Shown one piece after another: positions 15,466 through 25,371 of a stretch of DNA of 64,000 bases. The notes under the pieces are model-generated. The model saw only the letters and a program-made list of their open reading frames with translations. It made no database searches and had not been told where the DNA came from. Position 1 is the stretch's first letter, and each line of letters opens with the position of its first letter. Source of the DNA: Neoroseomonas soli (lineage in GTDB: Bacteria; Pseudomonadota; Alphaproteobacteria; Acetobacterales; Acetobacteraceae); contig NZ_JAAEDM010000013.1 in NCBI RefSeq assembly GCF_018129065.1, positions 23,667 through 87,666 on the forward strand, in the 5' to 3' direction. A program made the position numbers and the translations under genes.

Positions 15466-17303
15466 GGCGTGGCCTTGCGGAAGGGCAGGACATTGGCCGC
15501 CGCCGCCCGGTCGGCGATGGCGGACTGGATGAAGCGCGCGGTGATCGGCGTGCCGTCGTAGTGCAGCACCGGGACCAGCTTCGCGGGGTCGATCTCCTCC
15601 TCGTTGACGAGGAGAGTGCGAAGTTGGGCGTCGCGGTTCTGCTCCACCACGAAGACGCGGTCATGCGCCGCGATGAAGGCGGCGACATCGTCGTGGAAGG
15701 GGAAGGCACGGATGCGCATGGCGTCGAGGTGGATGCCCTGCGCCTCGAGCGCCGCCAGCGCCTCCCGCATCGCGGCGGAGGTGGAGCCGTAGAAGATCAC
15801 CCCGTCGCGCGCCTTGTCCTTCGCCGGCATGGCGATCGGCCGCGGCACCAGCGAACGCGCCGTGTGGAACTTCCTCAGCAGGCGCTGCATGTTGTCGACG
15901 TAGGGGCCGCCATCCTCGGTGTAGCGTGCTTCCCTGTCGCGCGAGGTGCCGCGCGTGAAGAAGGCGCCCTTCTCCGGATGCGTGCCCGGCCAGGTGCGGT
16001 AGGGAATGCCGTCCCCATCCACGTCGCGGTACCGTCCGAAGCCCGCCACCATGTCGAGGTCCGCCGCGGTCAGCACCTTGCCGCGGTCCATCTTCCGGTT
16101 CGGGTCCCACTTGAACGGCTCGCAGAGCCAGTCGTTCATGCCGATGTCGAGGTCGAGCATGACGAAGACCGGCGTCTGCAGCCGGTCCGCGAGGTCGAAG
16201 GCATCCGCGCCGAAGGTGAAGCACTCGGCCGGGTCCTCGGGCAGCAGCATCACGTGCTTGGTGTCGCCGTGGCTGGCATAGGCCGCGGAGAGCAGGTCCG
16301 ATTGCTGCGTGCGCGTCGGCATGCCGGTGGACGGCCCGGCGCGCTGCACGTCGAAGAGCACCGCCGGGATCTCGGCGAAGTATGCGAGGCCCAGGAACTC
16401 CTGCATCAGCGAGACGCCCGGCCCGGAGGTCGCGGTGAAGGCGCGCGCGCCGTTCCAGCCCGCGCCGATCACCATGCCGATGGAGGCGAGTTCGTCCTCC
16501 GCCTGCACGATCCCGTAGCGCTTCGCCCCCGTCCCGGGGTCCTTGCGCAGGCGGCCGCAGTGCTTCTCGAAGGCCTCGGCGAGCGAGGTGGAGGGCGTGA
16601 TCGGATACCAGGCGCAGACCGTCGCGCCGCCATAGACCGCGCCGAGCGCCGCAGCCTGGTTGCCGTCCACGAAGATGCGGTCGCCCACCGCGTCCGCGCG
16701 CTTGAGCTGCAGCCCGATCGGACAGGACAGGTTCTGCTGCGCCCAGTCGCGGCCCATCTCCAGCGCGGCGAAGTTGGCGGGAACCAGCTTCTCCTTGCCC
16801 TTGAACTGGGCAGCGATGCAGGCCTTGACCGCCTCCACGTCCATGTCGAGCAGCGCCGACAGCGCGCCGAGATAGACGATGTTCTTGAACAGCTGCCGCT
16901 GCCGCGGGTCCGAATAGGCGTTGTTCGTGATCTCCGTCAGCGGGCAGCCGATGACGGTGATGTCGTCGCGGAACTTCGACTTCGGCATGGGCCGCGTCGA
17001 GTCGTAGAACAGGTATCCGCCCGGCTCGATCTCGGCGACGTCGCGGTCCCAGGTCTGCGGGTTCATCGCGACCATCATGTCCACGCCGCCACGCCGGCCC
17101 ATGTGGCCGGCCTCGCAGACGCGGACCTCGAACCAGGTCGGCAGCCCCTGGATGTTCGAGGGGAAGATGTTGCGCGATGCGATGGGCACGCCCATCCGCA
17201 GGATCGACTTCGCGAAGAGCCCGTTGGCGGAAGCGGAACCGGACCCGTTGACGTTGGCGAACTTGACGACGAAGTCGTTCGTCGCGGTTATCGGCTGTGG
17301 CAT
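15462..17303 (-). CDS. korA: 2-oxoacid:ferredoxin oxidoreductase alpha subunit (gamma-alpha fusion)
   Basis: 613 residues. Residues ~15-195 form the gamma domain (NVNGSGSASANGLF, then NIQGLPTWFEVRV), and residues ~215-613 the alpha domain with YPITPSTSLAE, the hallmark loop contacting the oxoacid and ThDP. The order gamma then alpha in one chain is standard for two-subunit KorAB enzymes. The ATG giving MPQPITATND overlaps the end of the upstream FAD/Fe-S gene by 16 nt, suggesting coupled synthesis. Frame-open sequence further upstream belongs to that neighbour. Together with KorB and the upstream flavoprotein it should move electrons between a 2-oxoacid, ferredoxin and NAD(P). Confidence 0.88.
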   Translation of the reverse strand: MPQPITATNDFVVKFANVNGSGSASANGLFAKSILRMGVPIASRNIFPSNIQGLPTWFEVRVCEAGHMGRRGGVDMMVAMNPQTWDRDVAEIEPGGYLFYDSTRPMPKSKFRDDITVIGCPLTEITNNAYSDPRQRQLFKNIVYLGALSALLDMDVEAVKACIAAQFKGKEKLVPANFAALEMGRDWAQQNLSCPIGLQLKRADAVGDRIFVDGNQAAALGAVYGGATVCAWYPITPSTSLAEAFEKHCGRLRKDPGTGAKRYGIVQAEDELASIGMVIGAGWNGARAFTATSGPGVSLMQEFLGLAYFAEIPAVLFDVQRAGPSTGMPTRTQQSDLLSAAYASHGDTKHVMLLPEDPAECFTFGADAFDLADRLQTPVFVMLDLDIGMNDWLCEPFKWDPNRKMDRGKVLTAADLDMVAGFGRYRDVDGDGIPYRTWPGTHPEKGAFFTRGTSRDREARYTEDGGPYVDNMQRLLRKFHTARSLVPRPIAMPAKDKARDGVIFYGSTSAAMREALAALEAQGIHLDAMRIRAFPFHDDVAAFIAAHDRVFVVEQNRDAQLRTLLVNEEEIDPAKLVPVLHYDGTPITARFIQSAIADRAAAANVLPFRKATP

Positions 17304-19102
17304 GCGTGCGCCTTCGGCTTGGCGGTCTCGAGCAGGAACTTCTGCATGTCCCAGGCACCGGTCGGGCAGCGCTCGGCGCACATGCCGCAGTGCAGGCAGA
17401 CGTCCTCGTCCTTGACCATCACACGGCCCGTCTTCAGGCCATCCTGGACGTAGAGATCCTGGTAGGTGTTCACCGCCGGCGCCTTGAGGCGCGTGCGGAG
17501 TTCCTCCTCCTCGCCGTTCTCGGTGAAGGTGATGCAGTCGGTCGGGCAGATGTCCACGCAGGCATCGCATTCGATGCAGAGCTTCGCCGTGAACACCGTC
17601 TGCACGTCGCAGTTCAGGCAGCGCTGAGTCTCTCGGTAGGCCATCTCCCGGTCGTAGCCGAGTTCGACTTCCGCGGTGATGTCGCGCAGCGCCTTCTCGG
17701 CGGGCATGTGCGGCACCTTGTAGCGAAGGTCGAGCGAGACCTCGTTGTCATAGGCCCATTCGTGGATGCCCATCTTCTGGCTGGCGATGCGGACATCCGG
17801 CGCGGGCCGCGCCTTCACGTCCTCCCCCTTGCAGAAGAGGTCGATCGAGACCGCCGCCTCATGCCCATGGGCCACGGCCCAGATGATGTTCTTCGGGCCG
17901 AAGGCGGCATCGCCGCCGAAGAAGACGCGCGGCTCGGTGGACTGTAGCGTGTCCGCGTCGAGCTTCGGCAGGCCCCAGCGGTCGAACTCGATGCCGGCAT
18001 CGCGCTCGATCCAGGGGAAGGCGTTCTCCTGGCCGATAGCGACCAGCACGTCGTCGCATTCGATGGTGACGTCCGGCTCGCCGGTCGGCCGCAGCGAACG
18101 GCGGCCCTTGTCGTCGTATTGCGCCGCGACCTTCTCGAACACCATGCCGGTCAGGCGGCCGTTGTCGTGCAGCACTTCCTTCGGCACCAGGAAGTTGAGG
18201 ATCGGGATGCCCTCGTTCATCGCGTCCTCCTTCTCCCAGGGGGACGCCTTCATTTCGTCGAAGCCGGAGCGGACGACAACCTTGACGTCCTCGCCACCCA
18301 GGCGGCGGGCGGAACGGCAGCAATCCATCGCCGTGTTGCCGCCGCCGAGCACGATCACGCGCTTGCCGATCGACGTCACATGCCCGAAGGACACCGAGGC
18401 CAGCCAGTCGATGCCGAGTTGGATGTTCGCCGCCGCTTCCTTGCGGCCCGGCACGTCCAGCTCACGCCCGCGCGGCGCGCCGGAGCCGACGAAGACCGCG
18501 TCATAGCCTTCCGCGAGCAGCCCCTTCAGGCTGTCGACGCGGCGGTTCATGTGGCTGACCACGCCCCCGCGATCGAGGATGTAGCCGCATTCCTCGTCGA
18601 TCACTTCCTCGGGCAGGCGGAAGCGCGGGATCTGCTGGCGGATGAAGCCGCCGGCCTTGGCCTCGCCGTCGAAGACGTGGATCTCGTAGCCGAGCGGCGT
18701 AAGGTCGCGCGCGACCGTCAGGCTTGCCGGTCCCGCGCCGATGCAGGCGATGCGCTTGCCGTTCCGCTCGCGCGGGATCTCCGGCATGCGCGCCGAGACG
18801 TCGCCCTTGTTGTCGGCTGCGACGCGCTTGAGGCGGCAGATGGCGACCGGCTCTTCCTCGACGCGGCCACGCCGGCAGGCGGGCTCGCAGGGCCGGTCGC
18901 AGGTGCGGCCGAGGATCCCCGGGAAGACGTTGGAATGCCAGTTGACCATGTAGGCGTCGGCGTAGCGGCCCGCCGCGATCATCCGGATGTACTCCGGAAC
19001 GGGCGTATGGGCCGGACAGGCCCACTGGCAATCGACGACCTTGTGGAAATACTCCGTGGACGATGTGTCCGTCGGCTTCACGCGCCCGGCCTCCATGACC
19101 AT
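17288..19102 (-). CDS. GltD-like FAD/NAD(P)H oxidoreductase with two 4Fe-4S clusters
   Basis: 604 residues. The N-terminal Fe-S region resembles the glutamate-synthase small subunit (CQWACPAHTPVPEY, then CDRPCEPACRRG). FAD-binding GAGPASL and NAD(P)-binding LGGGNTAMDCC follow, and the C-terminus carries two bacterial-ferredoxin motifs, CIECDACVDICP and CLHCGMCAERCP. This is the layout of NAD(P)H:ferredoxin-type oxidoreductases that partner with KorAB; a comparable third subunit is known for the 2-oxoglutarate oxidoreductase used in anaerobic benzoate metabolism. It likely recycles reduced ferredoxin to NADP(H). Two ATGs six nt apart can serve as start; I use the outer one. Confidence 0.85.
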   Translation of the reverse strand: MVMEAGRVKPTDTSSTEYFHKVVDCQWACPAHTPVPEYIRMIAAGRYADAYMVNWHSNVFPGILGRTCDRPCEPACRRGRVEEEPVAICRLKRVAADNKGDVSARMPEIPRERNGKRIACIGAGPASLTVARDLTPLGYEIHVFDGEAKAGGFIRQQIPRFRLPEEVIDEECGYILDRGGVVSHMNRRVDSLKGLLAEGYDAVFVGSGAPRGRELDVPGRKEAAANIQLGIDWLASVSFGHVTSIGKRVIVLGGGNTAMDCCRSARRLGGEDVKVVVRSGFDEMKASPWEKEDAMNEGIPILNFLVPKEVLHDNGRLTGMVFEKVAAQYDDKGRRSLRPTGEPDVTIECDDVLVAIGQENAFPWIERDAGIEFDRWGLPKLDADTLQSTEPRVFFGGDAAFGPKNIIWAVAHGHEAAVSIDLFCKGEDVKARPAPDVRIASQKMGIHEWAYDNEVSLDLRYKVPHMPAEKALRDITAEVELGYDREMAYRETQRCLNCDVQTVFTAKLCIECDACVDICPTDCITFTENGEEEELRTRLKAPAVNTYQDLYVQDGLKTGRVMVKDEDVCLHCGMCAERCPTGAWDMQKFLLETAKPKAHACHSR

Positions 19103-19291
19103 GATTCCCGAAGGGAGAGGCACGCACCCGGCATCATTCCGCCAGGTGCTCCATGTGGTCAGGGATCGGTCGCCAAACAAGCGCCGTCGTCATTCCTGGT
19201 CGTCCACTCCCCGCCGTTCAACGGCTTGGAGGATGCTGCACCAAGGCGCGGGCAACGGCAATGCGCTGAATCGTGCTGCGCTGCAGCGTGG

Positions 19292-19831
19292 TCAGATGTC
19301 GAGGAAGACGGTTTCCCCCTCCCCCTGCAACCGTATGTCGAGCCGCCACGCCCCTGCATCCGCAGGTTGTGCGATGAGCGTGCTGCGCCGTGCCTCCGGC
19401 ACCAGGGCGAGGACAGGGTCCTCGGCAAGGCCCGCATCGCCGGCGAAGTAGGCGCGCGTCACCAGGCCACGCATCAGGCCGCGGGCGAAGATCGAGACGA
19501 CGATGTGCGGTGCCTGGGTGCTGTTGCCGGGGCCGGGCACGGGGCCGGGCTTCACCGTGACGAAGCGGAAGCGCCCTTCCCCATCCGTGGCGCAGCGCCC
19601 GAATCCGTGGAAGTCGGAATCGTAACGGCCCTCGGGGTCAGCCTGCCAGACCTCGACCATCGCGTCCGCGACGGCCGCGCCGGTGCCGTCGGTGATACGA
19701 CCGGTGAGCACGACGCGCTCACCCGCAATGCCCGCATTGGGCCCATCCGCGCGCAGCAGGTCGGCCCATTCCGGGAAGTCGATCATGTGCCAGTAGGGGC
19801 CGGCGGTCTGGCTGGCGGTGGCGTGGGTCAT
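19292..19831 (-). CDS. pcaG: Protocatechuate 3,4-dioxygenase alpha subunit
   Basis: 179 residues. The start MTHATASQTAGPYWHM and the core VEVWQADPEGRYD with a GFGRC loop are typical of PcaG, the non-iron-binding chain of intradiol protocatechuate dioxygenase. With PcaH it opens the protocatechuate ring to 3-carboxy-cis,cis-muconate, first step of the beta-ketoadipate pathway. It begins 1 nt after the pcaH stop. The remaining pca genes are not in the window, so the pathway is completed elsewhere. A 189-bp gap without a recognisable gene separates its end from the flavoprotein gene downstream. Confidence 0.9.
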   Translation of the reverse strand: MTHATASQTAGPYWHMIDFPEWADLLRADGPNAGIAGERVVLTGRITDGTGAAVADAMVEVWQADPEGRYDSDFHGFGRCATDGEGRFRFVTVKPGPVPGPGNSTQAPHIVVSIFARGLMRGLVTRAYFAGDAGLAEDPVLALVPEARRSTLIAQPADAGAWRLDIRLQGEGETVFLDI

Positions 19832-19832
19832 G

Positions 19833-20537
19833 TCAGGCGTTCTCGAAGGGCGTGGCGTCGCGGCCGCGCAGCACGATGTCGAAACGGTAGCCGAGCGCCC
19901 ATTCGGGCTTCGTGACATGCAGGTCGAACTTCGCGACCAGCCTCTCCCGCGCTGCAGCATCCCCGCTGCCCTGGAAGATCGGATCGAGCTCGAGCAAGGG
20001 ATCGCCCGGAAAGTACATCTGCGTGACGAGGCGCTGGGCGAAGCCGGCGCCATGCAGGCCGAAATGGATGTGGATCGGCCGCCAGGCGTTCCAGTGGTTG
20101 CGCCACGGATAGGCGCCGGGCTTCACGCTGGTGAAGCCGTAATTGCCCTCGGCATCCGTGAAGACACGCCCGCGGCCGAGGAAGTTCGGGTCCAGCGGCG
20201 CGTCGTGCTGGTCGCGCGGATGATGGTAGCGGCCGGAGGCATTGGCCTGCCAGATCTCGACCATGGCGTTGGGGACGGGGCGGCCGTTCTCGTCCAGCAC
20301 ACGGCCGGCGACGATGATGCGCTCGCCCAGCGCCGCCTTGCCGTCGACGGTCGAGATATCCTCGTGCGGTGCATACCAGGCGGGATCGAAGCGCGGCGCC
20401 GAGACCTCGGTGAGCGTGTGCGGGATGCGCACCGGCGCCGCCTTGGGGTGGCGCGCATGGGTGCTGCCGTAGGAGGGCAGGTCGAGCGGCGGCTGCGAAC
20501 CTTCCGCGATCGGCCGATACGGGACCGGGTCTGCCAT
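19833..20537 (-). CDS. pcaH: Protocatechuate 3,4-dioxygenase beta subunit
   Basis: 234 residues, normal length. The non-haem Fe(III) ligands are in place: Tyr104 (SGRYHH), Tyr143 (GAYPWRN), His156 and His158 (RPIHIHFG). It is the catalytic partner of PcaG. The ATG gives MADPVPYRP, and ggaggcaaggacat-type sequence just upstream offers a ribosome site. It lies 64 nt downstream of a 3-hydroxyacyl-CoA dehydrogenase gene that is itself coupled to ureG, so pcaHG sit at the tail of a urease-containing transcript unless a promoter lies in that 64-nt gap. No regulator gene is adjacent. Confidence 0.92.
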   Translation of the reverse strand: MADPVPYRPIAEGSQPPLDLPSYGSTHARHPKAAPVRIPHTLTEVSAPRFDPAWYAPHEDISTVDGKAALGERIIVAGRVLDENGRPVPNAMVEIWQANASGRYHHPRDQHDAPLDPNFLGRGRVFTDAEGNYGFTSVKPGAYPWRNHWNAWRPIHIHFGLHGAGFAQRLVTQMYFPGDPLLELDPIFQGSGDAAARERLVAKFDLHVTKPEWALGYRFDIVLRGRDATPFENA

Positions 20538-20601
20538 GTCCTTGCCTCCCTCGTCGGAGGCGGAGCGTTGATGGCGGCAGGCCCGGCCGTCAAGCGCGGC
20601 G

Positions 20602-21527
20602 TCAGTCTTCCTCGCGCAGGATGCGGACGGCGGCGAGCAGCGCCTTCTCGTAGCGCGCCCGCTCCTTCGCGGTGACGTCCGCCGGCCAGTCGCGGAAGCC
20701 GCGGCCGGTCTTGGGGCCGAGGCGGTTCTCGGCGACCAGCCGGGCCAGGGTCGGGCTGGGGTCCGGACTGTTGCAGAGCGAGGGATAGATGGTCCGCCCG
20801 GCTTCGAGCTGCGTCTCCAGCCCCGCGAGTTCCTTCTGCGTGATCGGACCCGCGGCGACGTAGCGGAAGCCGAAGCAGTAGCGGACGGCGTTGTCCACGT
20901 CCTCGGCCGTCGCGAGGCCTTGGTCGATCACCGCGAAGGCTTCCCGCATCAGCGCATGCTGGATGCGGTTGGCGAGGAACCCCGGCACGTCCTTCGCCAC
21001 CCGGATCACCTTGCGGCCGAGGCCCGCCATGATCGCGGCGACGGCATCGCAGATCGCGGGATCGGTGTGCTCGCCGCGCACCACTTCGACGCCGGGCACG
21101 AGATGCGCGGGCAGGAAGAAGTGCAGGTTGGCGCAGCGCGCCCGCGTGGCGATGTGCCCGGCGATGTCGGTGATGCGATAGCCCGATGCATTGGATACGA
21201 CCGGGATGCCTGGCGGCACCAGGGTGTCGAGCCGCCCGAACACCTCCTGCTTCAGCGCGAGGCGTTCCGGCACTGCTTCCACCACGATCTCCGCGGAGGC
21301 GTAGTCGGGTTCCTCCATGCTCGCGACAAGCGTCAGGTGTGCCGCGCTGTCCGGGTTCCCGTCGAGTTGCCCGATCGAGGACCGCACCCGCGCCGTCGCC
21401 TCCGGCCAGCGCGCTTGCGCGGTCTCCACCGCCGTCACGCGCCATCCGCCAGCGAGGAAGATCGCGGCGATGTCACACCCCATCAGCCCCATGCCCAGGA
21501 TCACGGCATGGCGGCGTGGCGTATCGG

Positions 21528-21531
<4 letters not shown>
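20602..21531 (-). CDS. 3-hydroxyacyl-CoA dehydrogenase family protein
   Basis: 309 residues. Rossmann motif GMGLMGCD (13-20), then [16 protein letters not shown] with the putative catalytic His137, and [17 protein letters not shown] (181-197) define the 3HCDH N- and C-terminal domains in the usual order. The HFF-type catalytic loop and single C-domain resemble 3-hydroxybutyryl-CoA, carnitine and lambda-crystallin-type dehydrogenases; substrate unresolved. Its ATG overlaps the ureG stop (ATGA), an unexpected coupling of an acyl-CoA/hydroxyacid dehydrogenase to a urease accessory gene. pcaH follows 64 nt later, so it may serve aromatic or short hydroxyacid catabolism. Confidence 0.82.
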
Positions 21532-22138
<607 letters not shown>

Positions 22139-22142
<4 letters not shown>

Positions 22143-22900
22143 GATCTGAAGAGCCTCGTGTACTGCGTCTCGTGGCGGATGGAAAAGAGGTCGAGCGCCG
22201 GGCTGGCCGTGCCGAGGCGGTCGAGGTCGGCAACCAGCGCCGCCTCCGCCGCGGCAGTGACGACCGGCAGCAGCGCGGCGGTCGCGACCTGCCCGTCGGT
22301 CTGGCCGAGCGGCACAAGCCGCACGCCCACCGACACCAGGTTCGCCGCGAAGGCAGAGAGATAGCCAAAGGCCGCATCGCGCAGCGGCAGGCCTTGCGCC
22401 GCAGCGGCGGCCCCGAAGGCGACCGCATGCACGATCCGCCGAGGATGCCGCGCGGCGAAGCCGGCAAGACGTTCGTCGTGCCACGCCGCCAGGGTGACGG
22501 AGAGGAACGCAGTGCCCTGCCCCTCCGCCTCCAGCGCTGTCTCTGCCGTCCCACGCCATGCGGCGCCGAGTTCCGCCACGGTATCCAGCGCCGCGTCATC
22601 GCCCACGACCATGGCGCGATGCGCCGCGGCGAGCAGCGCGCCGTCCACGCGCCCGGTGCCGTCACGCAAGGCCGTCGTCACATAGCGAATGAGGTCCTTC
22701 CGGTTCGCCACCGCGCCTGCCTCCACCGCTGCCTCGAGCCCATGGCTGTAGGTGTAGGCCCCGACCGGGTAGGCCGGCGAAAGCCAGGTGAGCAGCCGGT
22801 AGAGCGCCTCAGTGCTCGTGGTCGCAGTGGTCGTGGTGATGGTGGTGATCGCCGTGATCGTGGTGGTGGTGTTGCGTCGGGCTGTGGTTGTGCTCGCCAT
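22139..22900 (-). CDS. ureF: Urease accessory protein UreF
   Basis: Up to 253 residues; the conserved part begins at [18 protein letters not shown] and continues with SHGLE, typical UreF. UreF bridges UreG and UreD during nickel delivery. The start is unclear: between the ureE stop and the conserved core there is no ATG, GTG or TTG in this frame. The nearest normal start is the ATG at 22898-22900 inside ureE, giving a ~30-residue Thr-rich leader read out of frame through the codons of the UreE histidine tail (92-nt overlap). A rare start codon nearer the core (ACG or ATC) is the alternative. The ureG gene overlaps its end by 4 nt. Confidence 0.85.
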
Positions 22901-23339
22901 AGGCGCCGCCCTCGGGATCGAAGGGTGCGTCCACCTTGCGCAGCGACGCACCAAGGCCCTCCAGCATGGCGACGATGACATGATCGTCGCGGATCAGCAG
23001 GCGGTCACCCTCAATCTGCGTTGGCAGGTGCCGGTTCCCGAGATGCCAGGCGAGGCGCGCGAGATGCTCGCGCGACGACGCGGTGATCTCGACCAGCGGT
23101 TCCGGCGCCGCCTTCACGCGCACGAAGCCGCCGCCGGGGAGCGCGAGCCCATCGCCGTCGCGCAGCACCGTCGCTTCCGGCAGGTCGAGCAGGAAGGCAA
23201 GCCCCGCCTCCCCCGTGTAGAGCCGCCGGCGCCGATAGCGGTCGTCGAAATCCACCAGCACGGTGTCGCGCGCCTCGGCGTCCGGCCAAGTGCCCGCGCG
23301 CTTCACCTCGGTCGCGCGGGGAATGCTTTCGTCGTCCAT
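22809..23339 (-). CDS. ureE: Urease nickel metallochaperone UreE
   Basis: 176 residues. Two folded domains (peptide-binding ~1-75, nickel-binding ~80-150 with WHLGNRHLPTQ and the LIRDDHVIVAML helix) are followed by a histidine-rich tail: 15 His in the last 27 residues, mixed with Asp and one Cys. UreE binds Ni(II) and passes it to UreG. The ATG giving MDDESIPRAT has GAGG upstream and lies 8 nt after the ureC stop. The tail codons also lie inside the presumed start region of ureF in another frame. The tail suggests nickel storage as well as delivery. Confidence 0.94.
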   Translation of the reverse strand: MDDESIPRATEVKRAGTWPDAEARDTVLVDFDDRYRRRRLYTGEAGLAFLLDLPEATVLRDGDGLALPGGGFVRVKAAPEPLVEITASSREHLARLAWHLGNRHLPTQIEGDRLLIRDDHVIVAMLEGLGASLRKVDAPFDPEGGAYGEHNHSPTQHHHHDHGDHHHHHDHCDHEH

Positions 23340-23347
23340 CCGGAGCC

Positions 23348-25063
23348 TCAGAACAGGAAATATCGTTGCGCCAAGGGCAGCACCTTCGCGGGTTCGCAAA
23401 CGAGCAGCACACCATCCGCGTGCACCTCGTAGGTTTCGGCATCCACCTCGATGCGCGGCAGCGCGTCGTTGTGCAGCATGGAGCGCTTGCCGATCCCGCC
23501 GCGACAGTTTCGCACCGCGGCCAGCGGGCGAGTCAGACCGAGGCTCCCGGCGATGTCCCCCTCCATCGCCGCCTGGGACACGAAGGTCAGCGAGGTGGCC
23601 AGCCGCGCGCCCCCGAACGCGCCGAACATAGGGCGGTAATGCACCGGCTGCGGCGTCGGGATGGAGGCATTCGGGTCGCCCATCAGCGACATGGCGATGG
23701 CGCCGCCCTTCAGCACCATCTCTGGCTTCACGCCGAAGAAGGCCGGGCTCCAGAGCACGAGATCCGCGAGCTTGCCGACCTCGATGCTGCCGACATGCTC
23801 CGCGACGCCCTGTGAGATCGCGGGGTTGATCGTGTACTTGGCGATGTAGCGCAGCGCGCGGCGGTTGTCGTTGTCGCCGCGCTCCTCCGGCAGACGGCCG
23901 CGCTGGACCTTCATCTTATGTGCGGTCTGCCAGGTGCGGATGATGACCTCACCGACGCGGCCCATGGCCTGGCTGTCCGAGGACATCATGCTGATCGCGC
24001 CGATGTCATGCAGGATGTCCTCCGCCGCGATCGTCTCCTTGCGGATGCGGGATTCGGCGAAGGCGACGTCCTCGGCGATGCGCGGGTCGAGGTGATGGCA
24101 CACCATGAGCATGTCGAGATGCTCGTCCACCGTGTTCACCGTGTAGGGCATGGTCGGGTTGGTCGAGGACGGCAGCACGCCCGCCTCCCCCACCAGCCGC
24201 AGGATATCCGGCGCATGGCCGCCGCCCGCGCCTTCCGTGTGGAAGGCCTGGATGGTGCGGCCGCGGATGGCCTTGATCGTCTCCTCGACGAAGCCGGATT
24301 CATTCAGCGTGTCGGAGTGGATCGCGACCTGGATGTCCATCGCATCGGCGACGGACAGGCAGGTGTCGATCGCCTTGGGTGTGGTGCCCCAATCCTCGTG
24401 CAGCTTCAGCCCGCAGGCGCCGGCGCGGACTTGTTCCTCCAGCGCCGCCGGCAGCGCGGCGTTCCCCTTGCCGAGAAAGCCAAGATTCATCGGGAAAGCT
24501 TCGGCCGCCTGCAGCATCCGCGCCATGTGCCACGGTCCCGGCGTGCAGGTGGTGGCCAAGGTGCCATGCGCCGGCCCGGTGCCGCCGCCGAACATCGATG
24601 TCACGCCGGCAGCGAGCGCCTCCTCGATCTGCTGTGGGCAGATGAAGTGGATGTGCGGGTCGATGCCGCCGGCGGTCAGGATGCGGCCCTCGCCGGCGAT
24701 GATCTCGGTCCCCGGGCCGATGACGATCGTCACGCCGGGCTGCGTATCCGGATTGCCCGCCTTGCCGATGGCGGCGATGCGCCCGTCCTTCAGCCCGACA
24801 TCGGCTTTCACGATGCCCGTCACCGCATCGAGGATCAGCGCATTGGTGATGACGGTGTCCATCGCGCCCTGCGCGCGCGTCGCCTGCGACTGTCCCATGC
24901 CATCGCGGATGACCTTGCCGCCGCCGAACTTCACCTCCTCGCCATAGGTGGTGAAGTCCTTCTCGACTTCGATGACGATGTCGGTGTCCGCAAGGCGCAC
25001 GCGGTCGCCGACCGTGGGCCCATACATGCCGGTATAGGCGGCGCGGGAGATCCTGGTCGCCAT
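23348..25063 (-). CDS. ureC: Urease alpha subunit
   Basis: 571 residues, the expected size. Nickel ligands are intact: His137 and His139 (DPHIHF), carbamylated Lys220 (GLKLHEDWG), His249, His275 and Asp363 (SSDSQAMG). The mobile-flap Cys322-His323 (VCHHLDPR) is also present. It is the catalytic subunit hydrolysing urea to ammonia and carbamate in the cytoplasm. Spacing is 2 nt from ureB and 8 nt to ureE. The three structural genes are separate, as usual in bacteria (unlike the fused subunits of Helicobacter or plants). Confidence 0.97.
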   Translation of the reverse strand: MATRISRAAYTGMYGPTVGDRVRLADTDIVIEVEKDFTTYGEEVKFGGGKVIRDGMGQSQATRAQGAMDTVITNALILDAVTGIVKADVGLKDGRIAAIGKAGNPDTQPGVTIVIGPGTEIIAGEGRILTAGGIDPHIHFICPQQIEEALAAGVTSMFGGGTGPAHGTLATTCTPGPWHMARMLQAAEAFPMNLGFLGKGNAALPAALEEQVRAGACGLKLHEDWGTTPKAIDTCLSVADAMDIQVAIHSDTLNESGFVEETIKAIRGRTIQAFHTEGAGGGHAPDILRLVGEAGVLPSSTNPTMPYTVNTVDEHLDMLMVCHHLDPRIAEDVAFAESRIRKETIAAEDILHDIGAISMMSSDSQAMGRVGEVIIRTWQTAHKMKVQRGRLPEERGDNDNRRALRYIAKYTINPAISQGVAEHVGSIEVGKLADLVLWSPAFFGVKPEMVLKGGAIAMSLMGDPNASIPTPQPVHYRPMFGAFGGARLATSLTFVSQAAMEGDIAGSLGLTRPLAAVRNCRGGIGKRSMLHNDALPRIEVDAETYEVHADGVLLVCEPAKVLPLAQRYFLF

Positions 25064-25065
25064 GC

Positions 25066-25371
25066 TCAGAGCGCTCCTTCCGTCTCGCCGCGGAAGCCGT
25101 GCACGATGCGCGCACCGGCGAAGGAGATCAGCCGGACCTTGCGGGTCTGGCCAGGTTCGAAGCGCACGGCGGTTCCCGCCGCGATGTCCAACCGCTTGCC
25201 GCGTGCGGCGCTACGATCGAAGCGAAGCTGCGGGTTGGTCTCGGCGAAGTGGTAGTGGCTGCCGACCTGCACCGGGCGGTCGCCGCTGTTCGCCACCTCG
25301 ATCTCGATGGCGTCGCGGCCGGCATTGAGTTCGATCTCGCCGGCGGCGATCAGGATCTCACCCGGAATCAT
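25066..25371 (-). CDS. ureB: Urease beta subunit
   Basis: 101 residues, canonical. It starts [19 protein letters not shown], has the conserved [18 protein letters not shown] segment and ends in the usual G-rich VHGF tail. Structural chain of the (UreABC)3 complex, packing around the alpha active site. Its ATG overlaps the ureA stop by 4 nt, giving tight coupling to the unusual, extended gamma subunit gene. Confidence 0.96.
   Translation of the reverse strand: MIPGEILIAAGEIELNAGRDAIEIEVANSGDRPVQVGSHYHFAETNPQLRFDRSAARGKRLDIAAGTAVRFEPGQTRKVRLISFAGARIVHGFRGETEGAL

Noticed and set aside
19103..19291. Small plus-strand frames in the gap between the flavoprotein gene and pcaG
   Set aside because: None has a ribosome site, a recognisable motif or coupling to a neighbour.
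22812..22890. Short repeats of CAC/CAT and GAT that resemble a tandem array
   Set aside because: They encode the histidine-rich UreE tail; spacing is irregular and there is no repeat-spacer pattern of a CRISPR.
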